A stretch of DNA of 5,276 bases from Candidatus Kuenenia stuttgartensis (GCA_945874095.1 CAMCFM010000347.1:1-5276), one strand, 5' to 3'; positions 1-5,276 are shown, counted from the first letter of the stretch. The notes: generated by a model from the sequence alone, not told the origin. A program made the numbers and translations.

Positions 1-2198
1 GGTGCCCTTAAGGCTGACAGGCGTTTATAAGCGCGTTCAATCATTTGAAACCGGCTTGTATCGTATCTCACAGCCAGAACAATTCCCTGAACCCATTTGC
101 CGAATATGAGGGCATCAGGAACGGGCAGGACCGGGGCTGAGTCGATAATGACCATCTCATAGGTCTCACGCAAATGGGCGATGATTTTTCCCAGCTTCGG
201 GCCTTCCAGGATCCGGCTTGGGTCGCCGTGGATCGTGCCGGCCGGGAGCAGATAAAACCCTCCGCCTTCACCAATTCGGACCAGGCATTTTTCGATACTC
301 GTACCACCCTTGAGAATATTGGTCAGGCCGGGCAGTTCCACAGCTTCCAAGGTGCGTGTCAGGGTCGGGTTGCGCAGATCTCCGTCAATCACCACCGTGG
401 TGATTCCTGCATTGGCGCAGCGGCCTGCAAGCTGTGCTGAAAGCGTGGTTTTGCCTTCTCCGCCGAATGCGCTGGTGATCAGGACGGAATGGTGGAGACC
501 ATCGCCTCCGAGACTTGACGAAATGGCCACCCGGAGATGGTCGATAGACTGGATATATTCCACCAATTGACGTCTGAGGCGTGTTTCATCGATCCCGCCC
601 ATGAGCTTTCTGGCCGATCGGGGGTTCGGCAAAGGTGGGACAACTCCGAGCACTTCAAGCCTTGAACGATGGGTGAGATCGTCTGGATTTGAAACCCTTC
701 CGGAACGGACTTCCACCAGCACACAAAGGCCTGCAACGGCGAGAAACATGCCGAGGGGGGCCATGGCCATGAACCTCCATCGTTTGTCGTTGGATGGGAG
801 GCCGATGGGCCGGGCGGTTTGGATCAGGCTGATTTGAGTTTGACCCTGACTTTCAAATTGCAATTGTTCAAGGGCACGCTGAACGCTGTCCAGAATGGAC
901 TCGGAGCGCGAAAGATCGGCCCTTCGAAATGCAAGCTGAAGCTCTTTGGACTCATCGTTTTCGAGCGTGATTTTGCTTTCCTGCATATTCTTGCGGATGG
1001 CTTTTTCACGTACCATGAGATCGTGATACTGATTTTCCGCCTCACGGAGTTCCCGATCGAGTGTGGAGGTGGTCTGCCCTGCCCCTTGCTGGGCGAGTTG
1101 TTTTTCAATGATCGGGCGACGACGCTCCCACAAGACCTTGATTTTAGATTTGATATCGGCAATCCGCTCGTTCATGTCTCTGTGCGTCACATCCTGACCA
1201 CGGGAGACTTTATTGAGTTTTTCCAGGCGAATTTTCGAGGCATCGAGAGCGTCAGCCAGTTCTGCGACATCGGCATCGGCATAAAACGCTTCGTAAGTTG
1301 CATCTTGAAGATTCTGGCGATGCGAAAAAGCCGCAGGCTGAGCCAGTTCACCGCGAAGCCGTTCAACGCGACTTTCAGCCGATAACCGCTCAAATTCGAG
1401 TTCACTCAAAGCCTGAGACAATCGCGTATATTCGGCCAGGGTCAGCCGAGACCGGTCTTTGATCAGTTCCGGATCAGCTGCGCCGAGTTCCGTGCCGAGC
1501 AACTGGATATTCCGGCGGAGGTCTTCCACCTCTTTACTGCGTCGCTCCAGCTCGCGGGTCAGTTTCCCAATCTGGGCTGTGGTGGTTTCATTGGCCCATC
1601 GGCCCGCCTGTTTGAGATAGCTTTTTACGACAGCATTGACGATTTCAGTGGCATTCTGAGGCGATGTGCCGATCATCTGGACTTCAATCAGCTCGCTGTT
1701 GAGCCGATCGACGACGTTGATTTTTTTATCCATCACGAACTCGGGCGATGTGCTGTCCTTAAGCTCTGTGAGCTGAAGAATTTCCGGGTTCTCCGATACC
1801 GCATCCGAAAGAACGTCAGGTGCCTTGATCAGTTGCATATGCGTGCGTTTGATCTGGTCGATACTGAGGGTGTTGAGCGATGGGCCGAAAATGCTGGCCC
1901 GGGGCGGCTCCACGCGCAAAAGGGCAAACGATAAAAACGTTGGTTTTACCCGGGTAAATGCCAGAAACATCAATCCACCGCTGGTGATCGACCAGAGCAA
2001 AGCCGCCTGCCACCAGTGCCTTCGGATGGCTCTCCAGACAGTTCCAACGCCGATCCCTTTTGGGGAATGTTCCGGTTCATGATGATCATAACCAGGGTTG
2101 CTCCAGAGAGCGGCCCCCTGGTGATGGGCTTGAGTATGGGCAGGGAGTTGGGAGGAGAGATTTTGATTTCGCGGGTCGGGGTGATGATTGTTCATCAT
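1..2198 (-). CDS. Polysaccharide co-polymerase / tyrosine autokinase (Wzc, BY-kinase type), 3' end outside window
   Basis: One uninterrupted minus-strand frame gives 732 residues before leaving the window. Known role of the family: an inner-membrane protein that controls polymerisation and export of capsule or exopolysaccharide through cycles of tyrosine autophosphorylation. Seen in order: a His-rich cytoplasmic N-terminus (1-50); TM1 (about 62-82); a Wzz-like segment (about 85-195) with IKRTHMQLIKAPDVL; a long heptad-rich coiled coil (about 205-450); TM2 (about 475-496); a linker with LEVLGVVPPLP (515-523); and a P-loop kinase domain. The kinase domain has Walker A TSAFGGEGKTT (575-585, Lys583), Walker A' VVIDGDLRNP (602-611), LPAG (651-654) and Walker B VIIDSAPVL (683-691). 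The C-terminal tyrosine cluster would lie beyond base 1 and cannot be judged. Start: ATG at 2198, with an in-frame TAG two codons upstream; the adjacent ATG at 2195 is the only near alternative. No clear SD. It follows the EpsI-family gene by 52 nt, probably in one operon. The E-X2-R-X2-R motif before the kinase domain is degenerate. Confidence 0.93.
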   Translation of the reverse strand, partial: MMNNHHPDPRNQNLSSQLPAHTQAHHQGAALWSNPGYDHHEPEHSPKGIGVGTVWRAIRRHWWQAALLWSITSGGLMFLAFTRVKPTFLSFALLRVEPPRASIFGPSLNTLSIDQIKRTHMQLIKAPDVLSDAVSENPEILQLTELKDSTSPEFVMDKKINVVDRLNSELIEVQMIGTSPQNATEIVNAVVKSYLKQAGRWANETTTAQIGKLTRELERRSKEVEDLRRNIQLLGTELGAADPELIKDRSRLTLAEYTRLSQALSELEFERLSAESRVERLRGELAQPAAFSHRQNLQDATYEAFYADADVAELADALDASKIRLEKLNKVSRGQDVTHRDMNERIADIKSKIKVLWERRRPIIEKQLAQQGAGQTTSTLDRELREAENQYHDLMVREKAIRKNMQESKITLENDESKELQLAFRRADLSRSESILDSVQRALEQLQFESQGQTQISLIQTARPIGLPSNDKRWRFMAMAPLGMFLAVAGLCVLVEVRSGRVSNPDDLTHRSRLEVLGVVPPLPNPRSARKLMGGIDETRLRRQLVEYIQSIDHLRVAISSSLGGDGLHHSVLITSAFGGEGKTTLSAQLAGRCANAGITTVVIDGDLRNPTLTRTLEAVELPGLTNILKGGTSIEKCLVRIGEGGGFYLLPAGTIHGDPSRILEGPKLGKIIAHLRETYEMVIIDSAPVLPVPDALIFGKWVQGIVLAVRYDTSRFQMIERAYKRLSALRA

Positions 2199-2250
2199 TT
2201 TCTAAAACCAATCATTCAAGAAAAACAGGCTTGCGAGACCGGTGAACGAA
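2199..2250 (-). other. 52-nt spacer between EpsI-family gene and kinase gene
   Basis: This short gap separates the TGA stop of the EpsI-family gene from the kinase ATG. I see no terminator hairpin with a T-tract and no good promoter, which favours co-transcription of the two genes. No recognisable Shine-Dalgarno sequence precedes the kinase ATG; the last bases are A/T-rich and include the in-frame TAG that fixes the start. Leaderless-like or SD-independent initiation, or translational coupling, are possible but not shown. Confidence 0.5.
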
Positions 2251-3060
2251 TCAACGAGGATCGTGATTAGATCTGTTGCGCGTGATCAGTGTAGGAACAG
2301 GTTTTAGCGAACCGCCATCGACTTTGGATTCAAAGACGGGCATGAGTCTGGCGAGCAGATCTTCACAGGGGTTGGCTTGATTGGCTCGACCGTCGGCCGA
2401 TTCACTTGGTGCAAGTCCTCTGGCCACTTGGATTTTAAACATTCCAGGAAGTCGGCCAAACTTGCTTGGCTGACCGAGATCAAGGGCATAGATATCGCTA
2501 TATCGCCAGACGTAATAGACTTGCTGACGGTCTGCAAGGCCCCCTTCACCACGCTGAAAAACGAGGTTTTTGAAGCCAATCGACCGTTGGTCAGGCGGGG
2601 TTCCGAACCCGACCGGGCGGAGATCGCCCCCACCGACGAGCTTATAACCGGCGTTCGGGTAACAAGCGTCAGGCTTGTGGTAACCCATTTCAGCGGCAGG
2701 GCCATAGAGCATGAGGAGTTCGACCACAGCGCCGGTTTGCTGGTTGGAATAGCGCCTCATGATGTAGTCAGTGCTGCCGGTTTTGCGAGCGATGAACGGG
2801 TCAAGTTCTTGATCGACGCCTTGCCAGGGTCCGATGCTGATCGGGATCTCAGAGAGCGGAAAAGGGCTGAACTGAGTAGCCGTAATCCTTTGATTGACAG
2901 AGGCTTCCATACGATACCGAACACCCATCGAGATGCACAGTAAAACAAAGGCGACCACAGCTCCAGGAATCACGCGACGTTCGAGAGAACGGCTGGCGGA
3001 AGTGGTCTGAGGTGGTGATGGAGCGGTGATCTGATGCGATGAGGTGAATACAGGCGGCAC
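2251..3060 (-). CDS. Exosortase-associated EpsI-family protein (DUF3485-like)
   Basis: This gene encodes 269 residues. Known of the family: EpsI-type proteins occur with exosortases in exopolysaccharide loci, either as a separate protein or fused to the exosortase; their biochemical role is not settled. Seen here: a Pro/Ser/Thr-rich cytoplasmic N-terminus (1-29); one membrane segment (about 30-47, VIPGAVVAFVLLCISMGVRY), so the rest is probably outside the inner membrane; the early family signature FPLSEIPISIGPWQG (67-81); a D-Y-I-x-R-R-Y segment (98-104); the hallmark YHKPDACYPNAGYKLV with His128 and Cys133; and VYYVWRYSD (181-189). The C-terminal 50 residues are unconserved-looking and basic. 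Start: GTG at 3060, chosen because an in-frame TGA lies five codons upstream, GAGAGG sits 8 nt before it, and the next Met is at residue 45, inside the membrane segment. The kinase gene follows by 52 nt. No exosortase gene is adjacent. Family assignment rests on motif recognition, not on a profile search. Confidence 0.85.
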   Translation of the reverse strand: MPPVFTSSHQITAPSPPQTTSASRSLERRVIPGAVVAFVLLCISMGVRYRMEASVNQRITATQFSPFPLSEIPISIGPWQGVDQELDPFIARKTGSTDYIMRRYSNQQTGAVVELLMLYGPAAEMGYHKPDACYPNAGYKLVGGGDLRPVGFGTPPDQRSIGFKNLVFQRGEGGLADRQQVYYVWRYSDIYALDLGQPSKFGRLPGMFKIQVARGLAPSESADGRANQANPCEDLLARLMPVFESKVDGGSLKPVPTLITRNRSNHDPR

Positions 3061-3068
3061 AACTAAAG

Positions 3069-3074
3069 CCTCTC
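3069..3074 (-). promoter_or_regulatory. Ribosome binding site of the EpsI-family gene
   Basis: GAGAGG on the minus strand, 8 nt before the GTG start at 3060. It supports GTG initiation, which matters because there is no ATG between the upstream in-frame stop and the membrane segment. Confidence 0.6.
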
Positions 3075-3142
3075 AGGGGTGCAATGAAAGAACTGGCTCA
3101 ACCAGACCAAACGACTCTGAACGAATCTCTTATCTAACCATC

Positions 3143-3188
3143 CTATGTTACCAGTTAAACACGGTCTCAGGCTAAACTGAAAACATAG
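3143..3188. promoter_or_regulatory. Symmetric inverted repeat upstream of the EpsI-family gene
   Basis: CTATGTT (3143-3149) is the exact reverse complement of AACATAG (3182-3188), and CAGTT (3152-3156) pairs with AACTG (3175-3179). The two stem parts are separated by a 2 x 2 internal loop, around an 18-nt loop. It lies 83-128 nt upstream of the GTG start and is not followed by a T-tract, so it does not look like a terminator. It could be a 5' leader hairpin or a split operator. Pairing is seen directly; function is inference. No convincing -35/-10 pair was found around it. Confidence 0.35.
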
Positions 3189-3340
3189 ATAGGAGTATCA
3201 TACATCCCGGAATGGCTTTGGGTCAAATGGGTGCGTTCATGAAGCGTGTTGACGGTGACGGAAAGCGACATGAGGGGATGGGAGAGAGGGATGGTTCCTT
3301 GCCGGGATTAGCGATAGGGCCGGTTCGAATTTCCAACAGA

Positions 3341-3431
3341 AACCGGCGATAGTGCCATCTTTCTAGCCGGGCTTGGCGATAGGCCCGGTTCGAATATTTA
3401 ACACAAACCGGGATTGATAAAGCCAAAACAA
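3341..3431 (+). repeat. 91-bp direct repeat, copy A
   Basis: This copy matches 3471-3561 at 89 of 91 positions, with an exact offset of 130 bp. The only differences are A/C at 3379/3509 and G/C at 3383/3513, both inside the palindromic core. It contains the GCGATAGTGCCATCTTTCTA block, one palindrome core and the ATATTTAACACAAACCGGGA block. The near identity, inside an array whose other units have diverged, points to a later duplication or to gene conversion. Confidence 0.9.
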
Positions 3432-3470
3432 CCGGGGCTATCGCAAAGACCGGCTAGGTAAAACCAAAAC

Positions 3471-3561
3471 AACCGGCGATAGTGCCATCTTTCTAGCCGG
3501 GCTTGGCGCTAGCCCCGGTTCGAATATTTAACACAAACCGGGATTGATAAAGCCAAAACAA
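3471..3561 (+). repeat. 91-bp direct repeat, copy B
   Basis: Second copy of the element at 3341-3431. Homology stops sharply at both edges: upstream the flanks differ at once, and downstream copy A continues into the reversed core (3431-3455) while copy B enters unrelated sequence at 3562. Confidence 0.9.
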
Positions 3562-3675
3562 ACTTTAAGGGATAGACCGAGAATATGGATTCCATTTTGG
3601 AGTTCTTTCGTGATACGGCACCGATTTTGAATCGTCTTACAGGATGATAGATGGATAGACTAGGAGGATATTTGG

Positions 3676-3699
3676 ATTCATCCGACCATTCATCCGACC
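3676..3699 (+). repeat. 12-bp tandem duplication
   Basis: ATTCATCCGACC occurs twice in direct succession (3676-3687 and 3688-3699). It lies in otherwise unremarkable intergenic sequence; a simple slippage product is the easiest reading. Confidence 0.7.
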
Positions 3700-3734
3700 C
3701 TACCTCGTAGCAAATTTCTCTCAAATAGTTTTGA

Positions 3735-3751
3735 GCGTTTTTGAGAAACGC
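3735..3751. other. Small hairpin
   Basis: GCGTTT (3735-3740) pairs with AAACGC (3746-3751) around a 5-nt loop. An overlapping alternative pairs TCTCAAA (3718-3724) with the TTTTGAGA just downstream. No T-tract follows on either strand, so I do not call it a terminator. Confidence 0.25.
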
Positions 3752-3786
3752 GTTTGTCTCGATAATTGATGATTCACCTTAGAAGC

Positions 3787-3816
3787 GGGTGGGCTTCACC
3801 CCACCCTACATTTTTT
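3787..3816 (+). terminator. Terminator-like hairpin on the plus strand, no associated gene
   Basis: GGGTGGG (3787-3793) pairs perfectly with CCCACCC (3800-3806) around a 6-nt loop, followed on the plus strand by TACA and six T (3811-3816). This is the form of an intrinsic terminator, but no plus-strand gene ends here. It could instead be a dispersed intergenic palindrome; similar GGTGGGC-type palindromes are common between bacterial genes. Shape is seen directly, function is inference. Confidence 0.4.
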
Positions 3817-3850
3817 AGAGATGTGTGCTATAAAAACCAGCCTTTTTTTT

Positions 3851-3923
3851 GTTGGCGCAAGTTGTTTGATCCTCAGGCGTTTCGTTCACGGTGCAAAACC
3901 AGAAACGGTCTGTTTTTAGCGTG
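3851..3923 (+). repeat. Diverged direct repeat, copy 1
   Basis: Over 3851-3900, this copy matches 3981-4030 without gaps at 39 of 50 positions. Ten of the eleven differences are transitions. Conserved blocks are GGCGCAAGT, CGTTTG-like, GCGTTTCG and GGTGCAAAAC. Weaker similarity continues to the shared GCGTG near 3919-3923, and both copies are preceded by AAAAACCAGCC (3832-3842 and 3951-3961), with an 11-nt insertion in copy 2. The copies are out of frame with each other by one base and one frame of copy 2 has an early stop, so a protein explanation is unlikely. Confidence 0.7.
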
Positions 3924-3980
3924 AATGGGTCGGGATCAGAGATAGCTGTCAAAAACCAGCCATTTCCAGAGCCTTTTTAT

Positions 3981-4054
3981 GTCGGCGCAAGTCGTTTGAC
4001 CCCTAAGCGTTTCGCCCGTGGTGCAAAACGAAAAAGATGTCTGATCTGGGCGTG
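3981..4054 (+). repeat. Diverged direct repeat, copy 2
   Basis: Partner of 3851-3923, at an offset of 130 bp. It ends close to the terminator T-tract of the gene to the right, so the pair sits in the 3' flank of that gene. Nature unknown: a dispersed non-coding element or a remnant of an old duplication. Confidence 0.7.
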
Positions 4055-4061
4055 TTCTGGA

Positions 4062-4144
4062 GCGATTATTTAACAAAAATAGAAATAAAGAACCCCCGGA
4101 TACATTGGAAGCCGTATAGGGGCGGGCTTCCAAAGGGCCGGGGG
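4062..4144 (-). terminator. Intrinsic terminator of the FG-GAP-type gene
   Basis: A two-part stem is seen: CCCCCGG (4093-4099) with CCGGGGG (4138-4144), and TTGGAAGCC (4105-4113) with GGCTTCCAA (4125-4133). All 16 pairs are perfect, with a small 5 x 4 internal loop and an 11-nt apical loop. On the minus strand it is followed by a T-rich run reading TTCTTTATTTCTATTTTTGT. It begins 49 nt after the stop codon of the upstream gene, which fits a rho-independent terminator. It also isolates that gene from the EpsI/kinase operon. Confidence 0.85.
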
Positions 4145-4193
4145 CTACGATTATCGACGAGCGATTTTGATCTGGAGAAACGTCCAGACCGGC

Positions 4194-5276
4194 TTACTTC
4201 TTCACCACAGGCTTAACAGCCGCCTTTGGCTTTGGAGTCGCCTTTGCCTTTGGCACTGCCTTGGGCTTAGGTGTTGGCTTGGGCTTGGGCTTGGGCTTGG
4301 CCTTCGGAGCTGGCTTCTTGGTTGAAGGCGAGACCTTGGGAACGATGTTGCTGGTTGAGCCGTTTGTGGCGACATTACCAGTCACAGTTCCGCCGGTGCC
4401 CGATCCGGCCGAGCCGCTCGATGGGCCACCGCCTCCAGCTGGTGGAACGGACACTCCAGAGCCTTGGCTTTCGATGGTGATGGTTAGTATCGGGCTTGGA
4501 GCTGAGACAACACCAGTCTGATCCTGAGCCGTCACATAGAAGGAGTGAGCACCAACGGCCAATGGGTTGGGAACCTGGAAGAGATAGGCACCCAGAAGGT
4601 CGGCCACTTGCGAACCGAGCAGAACGGGAGATCCAGCAACCACTTCATAGAACCTGACGATGTAACCAGCTTTGGTCAGGCCCTGAAGGCGAGGCTGGGC
4701 CACGTTGGTCACATTGTCGCCCTTGGTGCCGGAGTCATCTGCCGCATAAAGCACAGGTGCGGCAATCTGGATCGGCACTGGGACGGGTGGAAGGCGGAAC
4801 TGGAGAGGACTGTTGACAGCCACTCCGTTGATGATCCCAAAGCTACGGCTGACTACCTCTGGAACGGCTGGCGATTGATTATAAGACCAGACACCTCCGC
4901 CAGTCACGTTCCCGTTAGAGTCGGTGGTGACGGGCTTGTAGGTCGCAATTTCGGCCTTGCCGTCGCCGTTGTAATCGTCAGGGACAGGGATGTCCGTAGA
5001 GGCTCCGAACACGGCGGTGACGTTCCCGCCTGGGAGGGAGATTGTCCAGCGAAGCTTGCTATCAGCCGTGACTTCCGTAACAGCCAGATCGGCCTTGAAG
5101 TCGAGGTTGTAATCAGCCACGACGGGGACGGAAGTGGCGTTGCCGAGTGGCTTTGTGACGGTTTGGAACGTGGACGAATCTTGATAGGAGAAGTATCGTT
5201 GATCGCCTGTGACATAGGTCACGCCGAAGTCGGCCTTGAAGTCTCCGCTGTAGTCGGCGGCCAGAGGCTGGGCGTT
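4194..5276 (-). CDS. FG-GAP/VCBS-like repeat protein with Ig-like domain and Lys/Pro-rich tail, 5' end outside window
   Basis: The frame is open to the right edge, giving the last 360 residues; the start and any signal peptide are not visible. Three repeats carry a calcium-loop-like motif: DYSGDFKAD (8-16), DYNLDFKAD (55-63) and DYNGDGKAE (101-109), spaced 47 and 46 residues, each with a preceding PV-type strand; a fourth half-repeat ends at PLQFRLP (about 157-163). This fits FG-GAP/VCBS beta-propeller blades. Residues about 172-269 look like a bacterial Ig-like domain: DDSGTKGDNVTN at its start, GLTKAGYIVRFYE, then GAHSFYVTAQDQTG. A Gly/Ser/Thr linker follows (270-312), then a 47-residue tail of Lys, Pro and Ala ending VVKK. 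The protein is probably exported and surface- or matrix-associated; ligand unknown. There is no PEP-CTERM, LPXTG or membrane tail, so it does not look like an exosortase substrate. The stop is TAA, followed by a strong terminator. A GTG near 5222 is an internal Val codon inside repeat 1, not a start. Confidence 0.8.
   Translation of the reverse strand, partial: NAQPLAADYSGDFKADFGVTYVTGDQRYFSYQDSSTFQTVTKPLGNATSVPVVADYNLDFKADLAVTEVTADSKLRWTISLPGGNVTAVFGASTDIPVPDDYNGDGKAEIATYKPVTTDSNGNVTGGGVWSYNQSPAVPEVVSRSFGIINGVAVNSPLQFRLPPVPVPIQIAAPVLYAADDSGTKGDNVTNVAQPRLQGLTKAGYIVRFYEVVAGSPVLLGSQVADLLGAYLFQVPNPLAVGAHSFYVTAQDQTGVVSAPSPILTITIESQGSGVSVPPAGGGGPSSGSAGSGTGGTVTGNVATNGSTSNIVPKVSPSTKKPAPKAKPKPKPKPTPKPKAVPKAKATPKPKAAVKPVVKK
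4278..4300 (-). repeat. Hexanucleotide repeat encoding Lys-Pro dipeptides
   Basis: CTTGGG repeats 3.8 times without error (on the coding strand CCCAAG, Pro-Lys). Being six bases long and in phase with the codons, gain or loss of units changes tail length but not frame. Variants of the same unit continue on both sides (GGCTTAGG, GGCTTTGG). Confidence 0.85.

Larger units (their letters stand above)
3292..3561. repeat. Mosaic array of GC-rich imperfect palindromes, period about 65 bp (BIME/REP-like)
   Basis: A 25-bp core of the form AGCCGGGCTTGGCGATAGGC followed by CCGGT occurs at 3300-3324, 3365-3389 and 3495-3519 on the plus strand, and in reverse orientation at 3431-3455. The spacings are 65, 66 and 64 bp. 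The reversed core matches the reverse complement of its neighbours at 22 of 25 positions, so it can form a long stem with either one. Each core is itself partly palindromic (CCGGGC/GCCCGG), and its right arm (CCCGGTT) can instead pair with a downstream AACCGGG, giving mutually exclusive hairpins. Between cores lie shorter shared blocks that recur in a mosaic order. Alternating orientation and palindromic cores resemble REP/BIME-type intergenic elements; that class assignment is an inference. No REP-associated transposase is visible. Confidence 0.75.
3061..4193. other. Gene-free, repeat-rich intergenic region
   Basis: This stretch of 1.13 kb separates the terminator end of the FG-GAP-type gene from the EpsI-family gene. 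Short open frames exist on both strands, but none has a start signal, known motif or coding-like composition, and several run through the DNA repeats. From left to right it holds: the leader of the EpsI-family gene with an inverted repeat (3061-3200); about 90 bases with nothing recognised (3201-3291); a mosaic palindrome array (3292-3561); about 220 bases with only a 12-bp tandem duplication and a small hairpin (3562-3780); a plus-strand terminator-like hairpin (3787-3816); a diverged repeat pair (3851-4054); and the terminator of the right-hand gene. The promoter of the EpsI/kinase operon must lie here, but I could not place it. Confidence 0.7.

Noticed and set aside
819..1385. 188-codon open frame on the plus strand
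   Set aside because: Antisense to the coiled-coil region of the autokinase, which is open without break for 732 codons. The antisense product has no domain I recognise.
2377..2943. 188-codon open frame on the plus strand
   Set aside because: It lies entirely antisense to the EpsI-family gene, whose product has clear family motifs and an SD; the antisense translation shows no recognisable motif.
3069..3140. Sigma-54 type promoter near a TTGCA at about 3080-3085 (minus strand)
   Set aside because: No GG is found at the required 10-nt distance upstream of the GC, so the -24/-12 pattern is not met.
3292..3561. CRISPR array, suggested by regular 65-bp spacing
   Set aside because: The supposed spacers are themselves repeated, one unit is inverted, the repeats are imperfect, and no cas gene is present.
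3223..3724. Two short minus-strand frames (67 and 71 codons) sharing a peptide reading ALSIPVCVKYSNR
   Set aside because: The shared peptide is only the translation of the 91-bp DNA repeat; neither frame has start signals or coding character, so I treat both as repeat artefacts.
3891..4073. 60-codon plus-strand frame
   Set aside because: It starts inside one repeat copy and runs through the second, has no SD or recognised motif, and the two repeat copies are in different frames.
4261..4521. Plus-strand frame starting with a Gly/Leu-rich repeat resembling a membrane helix
   Set aside because: It is the antisense reading of the Lys-Pro codon repeats and linker of the minus-strand gene; the hydrophobic repeat is a by-product of the CTTGGG tract.
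5220..5222. GTG as start of the FG-GAP-type gene
   Set aside because: The same frame is open to the window edge and encodes the first half of a calcium-loop repeat upstream of this codon, so it is an internal Val.

Overview
The window looks like a piece of a Planctomycetota-type chromosome. The reasons are indirect: an EpsI-family (exosortase-associated) protein sits next to an exopolysaccharide tyrosine autokinase, a large FG-GAP-type repeat protein carries an Ig-like module and a Lys/Pro tail, Shine-Dalgarno signals are weak, GC is moderate, and gaps between genes are long and repeat-rich. No marker gene is present, so the phylum call is an inference and nothing finer is claimed.

All three protein genes lie on the minus strand. 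Reading in the direction of transcription (right to left), the right end (5276 to 4194) holds the last 360 residues of a secreted or surface protein: three FG-GAP/VCBS-like calcium-loop repeats, one bacterial Ig-like domain, a Gly/Ser linker and a 47-residue Lys/Pro/Ala tail. It ends at a strong intrinsic terminator (4144 to about 4062).

A gap of about 1.1 kb follows (4193 to 3061) with no convincing gene. It holds two unrelated repeat families. The first is a mosaic array of GC-rich imperfect palindromes with a period of about 65 bp (3292-3561), including one unit in reverse orientation and a 91-bp near-identical duplication. The second is a diverged pair of about 73-bp elements (3851-3923 and 3981-4054). 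The gap also has an orphan plus-strand terminator-like hairpin (3787-3816) and a symmetric inverted repeat (3143-3188) just upstream of the next gene.

The left half is a probable two-gene operon: an EpsI-family protein (3060 to 2251, GTG start with an SD) and, 52 nt downstream, a Wzc/BY-kinase-type polysaccharide co-polymerase with autokinase domain (2198 to beyond base 1, 732 residues visible). Together they suggest a locus for synthesis, chain-length control and export of an extracellular polysaccharide. The exosortase usually linked to EpsI is not in the window. I saw no CRISPR array, tRNA, rRNA or transposase gene. The most unusual material is the repeat-rich gap; I did not find evidence for a wholly new gene system.
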